A stretch of DNA of 9,158 nucleotides. Origin: Planctomycetia bacterium (lineage in GTDB: Bacteria > Planctomycetota > Planctomycetia > Gemmatales > Gemmataceae). The first letter of the stretch is position 1. Each line of letters opens with the position of its first letter. The DNA is taken from positions 1-9,158 of the forward strand of contig JAKEEV010001055.1 in the NCBI GenBank assembly GCA_022616395.1, written 5' to 3'. Under the pieces are notes generated by a model. It searched no databases, was not told where the DNA came from, and saw nothing but the letters and a program-made list of their open reading frames with translations. Positions 1-5,740 of this stretch are shown here, one piece after another. A program made the position numbers and the translations under genes.

Positions 1-257
1 GGATATTCACGCGCAGAAGTCGGCTTGTCAATCGCCGTAGAGGAAGATTTGCCAATTTTTCACATTTCAATACGACGCACAGGCTTGCGTCCGCACAACG
101 GAACGAAACCCACTCCGGCAGTGGGACGGTGTTATGGAGAAGCGAACAAATGCCTTCACAACAACGGCATGAACTGGGCAATGGTTCCCGAATCCAATCA
201 CTGTCGGTTTTGTCGTCCGCGTGCGAGCGAAAGTCGCGGCGAAACTCGGCTGATTGG
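1..257. other. Stretch with no supported gene
   Basis: This is the region downstream of the 182-aa accessory gene. Short open frames exist on both strands, but none has protein-like composition, a ribosome binding site or a family I recognise. It may hold the 3' flank of that gene and the upstream region of a gene outside the window. I see no convincing terminator hairpin or repeat in it. Confidence 0.4.
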
Positions 258-806
258 TTATTCCCACCACGCGACCCGCGCTTGGTAGGTGGCTTGCAGT
301 TCAGCCGCGACGGACTCGGCTGTCTTCACTGCGGTGAGCGAGTGCTTCGTCCGCTGGGCGTATTCGAGAACCTCCCCCTCGGTAAAGGCGACGCCCTCGA
401 CCGCTTTGGCCGCCAACCGCAGAGCTTCGCCACCGGGCATCAGGGCGGTGCTGGCAGTCAGGTCGATCTGCTCGCGTTCGCAGAACCGCTGCCAGCCCTC
501 GACGTTCACGTTCATCAGGTAGCCCAGCAGTCGGGCTGTGTCGGTCATACGACCATCGGCGACTGCCTGCGCCCCGAAGAACAGCGCAGCCAGTTCGAGC
601 TGCTCCATCCGGTGTTGCTCGCACACCTCACGGAGTGCCATCGCCCGACCAAACGTGTGTGGCACTCGGAAAATGACTCGCGGGGCTGAGTCGATCAGTC
701 GCGCGTGTTCTAAGTCGTCGCCCCGCACGACCGCAGCGAGCATCAGCGACAGTCGCTCGGCTGGCGACAGAAGGGCGTAGTGCTTGGCGAGTCCGTTGGT
801 GTTCAT
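258..806 (-). CDS. Hypothetical accessory protein, 182 aa
   Basis: The function is unknown. The protein is soluble and largely alpha-helical, without signal peptide or membrane segments. Its N-terminal third carries a phrase of the type LSPAERLSLMLAA followed by RGDDLEHARLIDSAPRVIFRVP (residues about 13-50). I associate this pattern with a recurrent uncharacterised family in Gemmataceae genomes; that is recollection, not a search result. The ATG at 806-804 overlaps the TGA of the upstream 108-aa gene as ATGA, so the two are very likely translationally coupled and work together or form one module. An AAGG-type ribosome binding sequence lies about 8 nt upstream, inside the neighbour. Being in the element with the recombinase suggests a mobile-element function, but no domain supports a specific role. 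I am confident that the frame is coding and have no confident function. Confidence 0.72.
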   Translation of the reverse strand: MNTNGLAKHYALLSPAERLSLMLAAVVRGDDLEHARLIDSAPRVIFRVPHTFGRAMALREVCEQHRMEQLELAALFFGAQAVADGRMTDTARLLGYLMNVNVEGWQRFCEREQIDLTASTALMPGGEALRLAAKAVEGVAFTEGEVLEYAQRTKHSLTAVKTAESVAAELQATYQARVAWWE

Positions 807-1129
807 TCCCCGCCTTCTGTCTGGCGACTCTTGAGGACGCGCTCCAACATCTCGATCCGGGCTGCGAGGTTGCCCGCCTCGATAGCCTTCAGTGCTATCC
901 CGGCAAGGAAGCCTATCGTCCGGGCCTTCTCAAGGGTGCCCGCCTCAGTTTCTGCCCGTACTAGCGTGACCTGTTCTTCCAGTAAGTCAATCACGTCTTG
1001 GGCTGTCTGGAGTCGGAACGCGGTTGGGATTGGGGATGTACTGGGGGTTGTACACCGGTCGCCAGCACGGCGCAGTCGCCGATATTCCCGCTGGTAGCTT
1101 CGGGCACGCTCACGGTTCGCAAAGGGCAT
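803..1129 (-). CDS. Small basic helical protein, 108 aa, possibly DNA-binding
   Basis: The N-terminal ~25 residues are strongly basic and rich in Arg and Tyr (NRERARSYQREYRRLRRAG), like the start of many small DNA-binding proteins of phages and integrative elements. A Thr/Pro/Ser-rich linker follows. From about residue 42 to the end there is an amphipathic helical segment (DVIDLLEEQVTLVRAET, then EKARTIGFLAGIALKAIEAG, then RIEMLERVLK) that could oligomerise. The layout resembles small terminase-like or accessory DNA-binding proteins, but no defined family can be assigned. The start at 1129 is supported by GAGGA about 6-7 nt upstream. Its TGA overlaps the ATG of the 182-aa gene by the ATGA arrangement. 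A perfect 6-bp palindrome (1162-1175) lies just upstream and might be an operator. Confidence 0.68.
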   Translation of the reverse strand: MPFANRERARSYQREYRRLRRAGDRCTTPSTSPIPTAFRLQTAQDVIDLLEEQVTLVRAETEAGTLEKARTIGFLAGIALKAIEAGNLAARIEMLERVLKSRQTEGGE

Positions 1130-1161
1130 GATGGTTCCTCACAGAATCACAGAGATTACCC

Positions 1162-1175
1162 TGGCAGTTCTGCCA
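1162..1175. promoter_or_regulatory. Perfect palindrome, possible operator
   Basis: TGGCAG-TT-CTGCCA forms a perfect 6+6 inverted repeat 33 bases upstream of the start of the 108-aa gene, which is transcribed leftward. A dimeric regulator could bind it, or it could be a small hairpin in the leader. No regulator is identified, and a palindrome of this size can arise by chance, so the call is weak. Confidence 0.25.
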
Positions 1176-1348
1176 AGTGGTGACCAAGCCACAGGGTGGA
1201 ATCGGGGGAGCGGTATCATCCTGCCCAACCACCTGACGCGGATGCGAACTGTATCGGAGCATCCTCCCTCGCCATCTTGACTAGCGCAAGCAGTACCCAC
1301 GCTGTGACCACGCGGGCAAGTTCGGAGTCGCACCTGAGAATATCACAC

Positions 1349-1663
1349 TCACCCGTTTCGGTTACGAGGGCTGCTTGGCTCGATGGCAATGAACCGCGCC
1401 GACTTGGTGCGTCCGATCCGTAACGAGAACCCGCCGGCGCGGATCGTTGTATCGTGGGCGAGTAACGTCTTCGTCAGCCCGCTACTTGTCGGTACGAAGA
1501 CGAAGAACTTCCCCGCGCGCCCGAATGTGTCCAGGGCCGCGAACAGTTCGGTGACGCCACCTTTCCACCCGTCCGGTGGGAGTGTTGTCAGCCACGCGGA
1601 CAGTAGCTGGCGGAAGCGTTGTTCCTCTGTCGCTCGGTAGCGTGCGTGAGTCGTCGCGCTCAT
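1349..1663 (-). CDS. Small protein, 104 aa, possible winged-helix module
   Basis: I place the start at the ATG at 1663-1661 because GAGGA lies 5 nt upstream. The same frame stays open to 1960, but that extension (99 residues) has unlike-protein composition, runs into the recombinase 3' end and has no ribosome binding site, so I reject it. The protein begins MSATTHARYRATEEQRFRQLL. From about residue 28 it follows a pattern of the type W-x-G-x-x-T-E-L-x-x-A-L-D, a PTSSGLTKTLLAHDTTIR helix, then GGFSLRIGRTKSARFIAIEP as a final beta-hairpin. This helix-helix-wing arrangement is reminiscent of the C-terminal winged-helix domain found in phage and element primase/helicase proteins. That comparison is from memory and no search was possible. 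The gene lies downstream of the recombinase on the same strand and ends with a Arg/Asn-rich tail. Its role could be regulatory, for example excision control, or replicative, but this is speculation. Confidence 0.6.
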   Translation of the reverse strand: MSATTHARYRATEEQRFRQLLSAWLTTLPPDGWKGGVTELFAALDTFGRAGKFFVFVPTSSGLTKTLLAHDTTIRAGGFSLRIGRTKSARFIAIEPSSPRNRNG

Positions 1664-1774
1664 GGCGATCCTCAAAAGGGTGACGCGAAACTGTCTGTCT
1701 ACAATCACGACTGTTCCCAGTGCAGGGCAATCTTGAAACGTCGTTTGGAAGGACCCGCAACTCCGGCGGCCTTC

Positions 1775-1855
1775 GTGTCCACTGTGGCCAATACTGCCGT
1801 TGGACACAAACTCGCAATGATTTCCAGCAAACAGTGCGTTGTGTCCATGCGTCCA
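1775..1855. repeat. Clustered GTGTCCA heptamers, direct and inverted
   Basis: In the 250-base gap between the recombinase stop and the 104-aa gene, GTGTCCA occurs at 1775-1781 and 1841-1847, its complement TGGACAC at 1801-1807, and a one-mismatch copy GCGTCCA at 1849-1855. TGGACACAA (1801-1809) and TTGTGTCCA (1839-1847) form a perfect 9-bp inverted repeat with a 29-base spacer. These could be regulator-binding sites upstream of the 104-aa gene or a stem in the transcript between the recombinase and that gene. Nothing else is evident in the gap. Confidence 0.4.
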
Positions 1856-1916
1856 AAGGGAAACGAACTTGGAATTGATTGCCTCGGATGGAGTGAAACA
1901 CGAGGTATGGCCCACT

Positions 1917-3485
1917 TCACCCGGCAACCAGCTCGAAGAACTCTCTAACAGCCTTGTCATTGTTCAGGAACCGCTCGACAATTACCGCGTGCTTCGGATT
2001 CCGTAAATCCAGTTCCGCGCCGGATGCTGGCCAGTTCGCGGACGCCACCCGTGGCGGTGTCGATTTTGCTCGCGTGCCGTTGCGGGTTTCGAGTTCAATC
2101 AGGTAATCCCGATGTGCGCCGCTTGTGAACTGAACCCGAACTGCTGCGCGCCGGGTCATCTTCGCAACGCCCCGACTCGCGGTATTGAACAGGCAAGTGA
2201 TAGATTCGATACAGCGTCGAAGTGCGGCCTTGATCCTGACGCGGAGTTCTTCGGTATCATTGTCTGGATTCATCCCCGCCAACGTCCGCGCTTCGCCCCA
2301 CGCTTCCGCGACCGGGTTTGCGGCCTCGCGTTGCAACTCGCCCATCTCCGCGTTGACGGTGTTCAACTCCTCACTCCACTTCGCCATATTTGCCGCGACT
2401 CGGTCCGCGATCAGTGGGTTACTCATCTTGGCTTCCCATGTCTTCAAAAGTGTTTCCAATTCCGCCTTGCGTTCGCCCAGCGCTTCAAGCCGCTTCGCCG
2501 CTTTGTTCTCACCCGCGATGTCTTCGGCGTGAATCTCCGAGAGCTTTGACCGGATGACACGTTCCAGGGGTTCGGCAAGAAACGAAGTCCACACACTGCC
2601 GCGGCCTTGCTTGGCACCAACCGGGATAATCGCGCTGGCGCGGTTCTTGACGTGCTTGTAGGTGAGCGAGCCGCCGTCGCGAGCGTCCGCCAGCAGACCG
2701 GAGAACAGGTTGACATGCTTCCCGCGCCGTCCCGATCCCGACTTGGTTCGCGACTTCAGTGCCGCTTGTGCCCGCAAGAATGTGTCGCGGTCGATGACAG
2801 CGGGGAAGTAATCCTCGATTGGTTCGCCCACCGGTTGACGATCCGAGCCGCGTCCCTTGTGAGGTTGGAACTCGCCAAACGTCGCGTGCGACCGCAGAAC
2901 ATGGTAGACAACGGTTTCATTCCAGACGATGGCACGCCCCTTGAACATGGTTCGGCCCATGACCGGAACCTTATCCGCGTTCAGTTGCTCCGCGATGACA
3001 TGAACTCCGTTCCCCGCAAGAGCGAGATTAAAGATTCGTCGCACAACTTCGGCACGCTTCGGAACCAACTTCAATTCCCCATCAACCAGTTGCACCCATC
3101 CAGGTAACCGGCGCGTTACAACTTTGTTCGCTGCGTTCTCACGCTTCCGCTTCCACGCGGCGCCAACTCGTTCACTCTTCACCTTGCTTTCCGAGTGCCC
3201 ACGGTTGAGTTCCATTACGGCCATCATCAGTTGCATCGGTTCAACGTCCTCATCATAAACCGTCTCAACCGGGATCAGTTGAACCACCTTCACGCCCGCT
3301 TCGATCAGGTTAAGTAGCAGCGTCAGCGCTGGGCGAATCTTCTCACGCGAAAGTCGGTCAAGGGATTCGACAACAAGGAACGACCCAGACGGAACCCGGC
3401 CCGCCTTCACAGCATTCACGAACGCAGCAAGCGCGTGCATATCCGGGTTCTCCCGATGCTTGCCCCGATACGCGCTCTCCTTCAT
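1917..3485 (-). CDS. Large serine recombinase, main part (out of frame with its catalytic N-terminus)
   Basis: This encodes most of a site-specific recombinase of the large serine integrase family, which cuts and rejoins attachment-site DNA through a phosphoserine link. The 522-residue frame starts inside the resolvase domain. ESLDRLSRE (about 40-48) carries the conserved arginines of the active site, followed by the helix linking to the DNA-binding part. The Recombinase domain follows at about 125-250 (GWVQLVDGELKLVP, AEVVRRIFNLALAGNGVHVIAEQLN, VYHVLRSHATFGEF). FSGLL (about 261-265) marks the zinc-ribbon position, but the usual cysteine pairs are absent. A coiled coil (about 325-390, AKRLEALGERKAELETLL) and a C-terminal DNA-binding tail complete it. 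The first ATG at 3485 is not a natural start: there is no suitable spacing to a ribosome binding site, and the catalytic serine lies in the preceding frame (start 3624). Joined, the enzyme would be about 567-570 residues, a normal length for the family. It is probably a frameshifted gene unless there is sequence error or recoding. Confidence 0.85.
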   Translation of the reverse strand: MKESAYRGKHRENPDMHALAAFVNAVKAGRVPSGSFLVVESLDRLSREKIRPALTLLLNLIEAGVKVVQLIPVETVYDEDVEPMQLMMAVMELNRGHSESKVKSERVGAAWKRKRENAANKVVTRRLPGWVQLVDGELKLVPKRAEVVRRIFNLALAGNGVHVIAEQLNADKVPVMGRTMFKGRAIVWNETVVYHVLRSHATFGEFQPHKGRGSDRQPVGEPIEDYFPAVIDRDTFLRAQAALKSRTKSGSGRRGKHVNLFSGLLADARDGGSLTYKHVKNRASAIIPVGAKQGRGSVWTSFLAEPLERVIRSKLSEIHAEDIAGENKAAKRLEALGERKAELETLLKTWEAKMSNPLIADRVAANMAKWSEELNTVNAEMGELQREAANPVAEAWGEARTLAGMNPDNDTEELRVRIKAALRRCIESITCLFNTASRGVAKMTRRAAVRVQFTSGAHRDYLIELETRNGTRAKSTPPRVASANWPASGAELDLRNPKHAVIVERFLNNDKAVREFFELVAG

Positions 3486-3624
3486 CGCGGAGCGTCATTG
3501 ACGTGTCGAGATCGACCTTGTTCCGCCGGCACCATTCCGCGGTCTTCTCCACCTGTCGGCGAACGGAATCACCAGAGGCTTGTTGCGGAGAAGAGAAACG
3601 TAGGTAGGAGTAGGCGACTGGCAT
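3358..3624 (-). pseudogene. N-terminal catalytic fragment of the large serine recombinase
   Basis: The true recombinase start is the ATG at 3624-3622, with AGGAG 7 nt upstream. An in-frame ATG at 3663 exists, but it lies upstream of this ribosome binding site and adds residues foreign to the family. The first ~48 residues are the start of the resolvase domain: YLRFSS contains the Y-x-R-x-S motif (Tyr7, Arg9 and the probable catalytic Ser11), followed by SVRRQ and an LRDEG strand near residues 44-48. After LRDEG homology stops, and the frame reads Cys/Gly/Arg-rich nonsense until a TGA at 3358-3360. The expected continuation (SAYRG and onward) is present in the +1 frame directly after the GGA codon. 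One extra base, or two missing bases, at about 3475-3480 therefore separates catalytic serine from the rest of the enzyme. Confidence 0.75.
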
Positions 3625-3645
3625 TTGTGAACTCCTGAAATCGAG
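3625..3645 (-). promoter_or_regulatory. Ribosome binding site fixing the recombinase start
   Basis: On the minus strand AGGAG is followed by 7 bases (TTCACAA) and the ATG at 3624. This strong Shine-Dalgarno sequence decides for the 3624 start rather than the in-frame ATG at 3663 or the downstream ATG at 3485, neither of which has one at good distance. Confidence 0.65.
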
Positions 3646-3662
3646 TATCACCCTCAAAAGCA

Positions 3663-3691
3663 AGGATAACCAGCGCGACCAGATAATGCAA
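3663..3691 (-). promoter_or_regulatory. Possible recombinase promoter
   Basis: Reading the minus strand, TTGCAT (3691-3686) and TATCCT (3668-3663) are separated by exactly 17 bases. They match sigma70-type -35 and -10 hexamers at 3 of 6 and 4 of 6 positions. The -10 ends 38 bases upstream of the recombinase ATG. Planctomycete promoters are poorly defined and the match is modest, so this is only a candidate. If real, it overlaps the presumed attachment-site arm and could be affected by integration or excision. Confidence 0.28.
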
Positions 3692-3710
3692 CTAAATTAT
3701 TTGTTACATG
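3683..3710. other. Probable attachment-site junction of the element
   Basis: Peptidase homology on the right begins at about 3705-3710, while the in-frame codons just upstream contain a stop (TAA at 3693-3695), so the native gene cannot continue to the left. The bases 3683-3704 are markedly AT-rich compared with both flanks and contain the inverted repeat ATAAT (3683-3687) / ATTAT (3696-3700) with an 8-base spacer, as might be found in a recombinase-bound half site. The crossover dinucleotide cannot be located without the other end or an uninterrupted gene. Location and direction fit a large-serine-recombinase attL/attR, but this is inference. Confidence 0.45.
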
Positions 3711-4100
3711 CCGATGTTCCACATGGAGCATTGCGTGTTCGCGGCGTTTCTGAGTTCGGGGAAGGATCACCGCGACTGCGGTCGGCCGTGTGAAGTTCAC
3801 AAGGTGGAGTTGCGTGACCGCGTCGGGGCGAGTTTCCCCGTGTTGCCTGATACCGGCTGCCGCAACACGGTCTTCAACAGCGTCGCGCAGAGCGCTGCTG
3901 AGTACGTCGAGCGAATGAGAGAACTGGGCTTACGCACCTTTCGAGTCGATCTACTTCGAGAATCGCCGGCTCAAGTCGGCCCGCTTCTGGACCGCTATGC
4001 CCGCGTGATTGCTGGTGTTGACGACGGCCGCGAGACGTGGCGGCAACTCCGCGCGCTCAATCAACTCGGAGTCACGCGCGGGACACTACAACTCATCTAA
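3708..4100 (+). pseudogene. C-terminal remnant of a U32-family peptidase gene
   Basis: The 130 residues match, from memory, the C-terminal part of the large U32-family (collagenase-like, PrtC/YhbU-related) proteins common in planctomycetes: MPMFHMEHCVFAAFLS, then a cysteine pair in DCGRPC, then LRDRVGASFPV, then DTGCRNTVFN, and a final helical part ending in LNQLGVTRGTLQ. The cysteines C9, C24, C28 and C51 fit a metal or Fe-S ligand set of such proteins. Family members are usually several hundred residues, and the substrate-binding and catalytic core expected upstream is missing. The frame is blocked by TAA at 3693, and element sequence with a serine recombinase begins instead. The first ATG at 3708 is an internal Met of the original protein with no ribosome binding site. 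I conclude that the gene was cut by integration; the remainder should lie left of the window. It ends with TAA at 4098-4100. Confidence 0.8.
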
Positions 4101-4157
4101 GGCTCAGACCAACGCAAGCCGCCCGGAGTGATTTGGGCAGTTCAGAGGCTCTGAGCC
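4101..4157. repeat. Inverted repeat after the peptidase remnant, possible terminator
   Basis: GGCTCAGA (4101-4108), beginning at the base after the TAA stop, is perfectly complementary to TCTGAGCC (4150-4157). A shorter local stem GGCTC-T-GAGCC is possible at 4147-4157. A pyrimidine-rich stretch (TCTTTTCTC) follows at about 4166-4174. This could be the transcription terminator of the original U32 gene, but the long loop and lack of a clean T run keep confidence low. Confidence 0.28.
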
Positions 4158-4390
4158 AGCGCGGGTCTTTTCTCGGACAACAAATGATACAGGAAGAACC
4201 GTGTCACCGCCGAGGGGATTCGGTGGCGTTTCCGATTGTCGAGGTTCGTGTTGCGTCCGCTTTGGTGAACCTGACCGTGGACTTGTCGTGAGGGCGCGGG
4301 TAGCATTGGCCGAACCGCGGACAAGGCCAGCCACACCATTGCAGCATCCTTCAATCACTCGAAGCTCATCCACTACCGAGCGATTTTCTC
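4158..4390. other. Intergenic region upstream of the Tat oxidoreductase
   Basis: No open frame here looks like a protein on either strand. Together with the repeat above it makes a 290-base gene-free gap. It presumably carries the promoter of the plus-strand oxidoreductase gene, but I cannot point to convincing -35/-10 elements. There is no strong Shine-Dalgarno sequence ahead of 4391, only a weak GAGCGA about 8 bases upstream. Confidence 0.4.
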
Positions 4391-5740
4391 ATGCACACAC
4401 ATGCACTTTCACGGCGTCAGTTCTTCCAACACATCGGCGTCGGGAGCGCGGCATCCATCCTCACTGCTGCGAGTTGGTCGCGCGCCTACGGTGCGAACGA
4501 GGAGCTACGGCTGGCGTCGGTTGGTGTTGGAGGTAAGGGATGGTCGGACCTCACTGGGGTCGCGGCCAGTCCCAAGGTGTCCGTCGTCAGCCTGTGCGAC
4601 ATCGACGACACCGAGAAGCACATGGGCCGCGCCGCGGAGAAGTATCCGGATGCCGCGCGCTTCACCGACTGGCGTCGACTGCTCGACAAGCAGAAGGAAT
4701 TCGACGCTCTCACCGTCTCCACCCCGGACCACATGCACGCTCCCATCGCGCTCGCGGCGATGGCGCTCAGCAAGCATGTCTTCTGTCAGAAGCCGCTCAC
4801 ACACACGGTCTTCGAGGCCCGGCAGATGCGACTGGCGGCGAAGAAGTACGGCGTGGTCACGCAGATGGGCAACCAGATTCAATCGCACGAGGCCTATCGC
4901 ACGGCCGTGAAGCTCGTCCACGACGGCACCATCGGAAAGGTGAAGGAGGTTCACTCCTGGCAATCCGGCACGATGCGGTGGCTGACGGTGGACGACCGGC
5001 CGCCGGGCGAAGACCCGGTCCCGAAAACGCTTCATGGATGGGACAACTGGCTCGGAGTCGCACCAGAGCGGCCGTACAAGGAGAAGATTTACCATTCGTG
5101 GAACTGGCGCGCGTGGCAGGATTTCTCCAACGGTCAACTCGGTGACTTCGGCTGTCACATCCTCGATCCGGTGTTCCTGGCTCTGGGGCTGCCCGCGCCG
5201 CTGACGGTTCGCGGAGAATCCTCGCCACTCAACCGTGAGGTGTGGTACAAGTGGTCGATCGTGAACTATGAGTTCCCCGGCACGGAGTACACCGCGGGCA
5301 AGACGCTCAAGCTGACGTGGTACGACGGTGAAGGGAAACTGCCCGCGCGCGAAAAGCTCGGAGTGGCGGAGGGCGTGAAGCTGCCCACTTCCGGTTCGCT
5401 TCTGATCGGCGAAAAAGGTTCGCTGCTCGTTCCACATGTTGGCATGCCGCGCCTGCTGCCGGAGGAAACGTTCAAGGAGTTCAAGATCGAGAAGGTACCG
5501 GCGGTCGATCATTACGTGTCGTGGGCCGACGCCTGCCGCGGCGTCGGGAAGACGACCTCGCACTTCGACTTCGCCGGCCCACTGACGGAGGCGGTGCTCC
5601 TTGGAACGGTGGCGATCCGCGTGCCGAGCGAGACGCTGAAGTGGGACGCCACAGCGCTCAAGGTGACCAACTCGAAGGCGGCCGACGCGCTGTTGCGGAA
5701 GACCTACCGCAAGGGCTGGGAGCCGGCCTGGGTGTCATGA
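4391..5740 (+). CDS. Gfo/Idh/MocA family oxidoreductase with Tat signal
   Basis: This is a NAD(P)-dependent oxidoreductase of the Gfo/Idh/MocA family, which acts on sugars, polyols or related compounds. The precursor of 449 residues begins with a twin-arginine signal (SRRQFF, residues 7-12, hydrophobic stretch about 15-30, probable cleavage near 33-35), so the enzyme is expected to be exported folded with its cofactor to the periplasm. The Rossmann domain follows: VGVGGKG dinucleotide-binding loop (about 44-50), LCDID (69-73) at the end of beta-2, and CQKPLTH (132-138), the family's EKP motif with Gln in place of Glu. Then come GNQIQSHEAYR (160-170) and GDFGCHILD (251-259) with the putative catalytic His256. 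Tat-exported paralogues of this family are numerous in planctomycetes. The substrate is unknown. It converges with the dioxygenase gene, sharing a 6-bp overlap of the two stop regions (TCATGA), so it is not in the same transcript. Confidence 0.93.
   Translation: MHTHALSRRQFFQHIGVGSAASILTAASWSRAYGANEELRLASVGVGGKGWSDLTGVAASPKVSVVSLCDIDDTEKHMGRAAEKYPDAARFTDWRRLLDKQKEFDALTVSTPDHMHAPIALAAMALSKHVFCQKPLTHTVFEARQMRLAAKKYGVVTQMGNQIQSHEAYRTAVKLVHDGTIGKVKEVHSWQSGTMRWLTVDDRPPGEDPVPKTLHGWDNWLGVAPERPYKEKIYHSWNWRAWQDFSNGQLGDFGCHILDPVFLALGLPAPLTVRGESSPLNREVWYKWSIVNYEFPGTEYTAGKTLKLTWYDGEGKLPAREKLGVAEGVKLPTSGSLLIGEKGSLLVPHVGMPRLLPEETFKEFKIEKVPAVDHYVSWADACRGVGKTTSHFDFAGPLTEAVLLGTVAIRVPSETLKWDATALKVTNSKAADALLRKTYRKGWEPAWVS

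Larger units (their letters stand above)
1..3707. mobile_element. Right end of an integrated element with a large serine recombinase
   Basis: Seen: from the left edge to about 3707 all recognisable genes are on the minus strand and are accessory in character (recombinase plus three small proteins of unknown function). The recombinase sits at the outer edge and reads inward. Immediately outside it lies a truncated U32 peptidase gene whose homology starts abruptly. Known: large serine recombinases of integrative elements and prophages usually lie next to one attachment site and often integrate into conserved genes. Inference: this is the right end of an integrative element whose left end lies beyond position 1. 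No structural phage, conjugation, replication or cargo gene is visible, so the kind of element (prophage, ICE, IME) cannot be decided. The right boundary is good to within a few tens of bases. Confidence 0.62.

Noticed and set aside
129..689. Plus-strand open frame of 186 codons
   Set aside because: It is antisense to the 182-aa gene, which has the better composition, a coupled start and an operon partner.
1130..1348. Small open frames between the 108-aa and 104-aa genes
   Set aside because: They are short with no protein-like pattern; apart from the palindrome at 1162-1175 I see nothing in this gap.
1664..1960. N-terminal extension of the 104-aa gene to a 203-aa protein
   Set aside because: The extension has composition unlike a protein, overlaps the recombinase 3' end and lacks a ribosome binding site, whereas the ATG at 1663 has GAGGA 5 nt upstream.
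3708..4100. Intact small gene of 130 aa
   Set aside because: The protein begins in the middle of a conserved U32-family motif, has no ribosome binding site and lacks the family's main domains, so a truncated remnant is the better explanation.
4505..5563. Minus-strand open frame of 352 codons
   Set aside because: It is the antisense shadow of the Gfo/Idh/MocA gene in GC-rich sequence; the sequence is Arg/His/Leu-rich with no recognisable domain.
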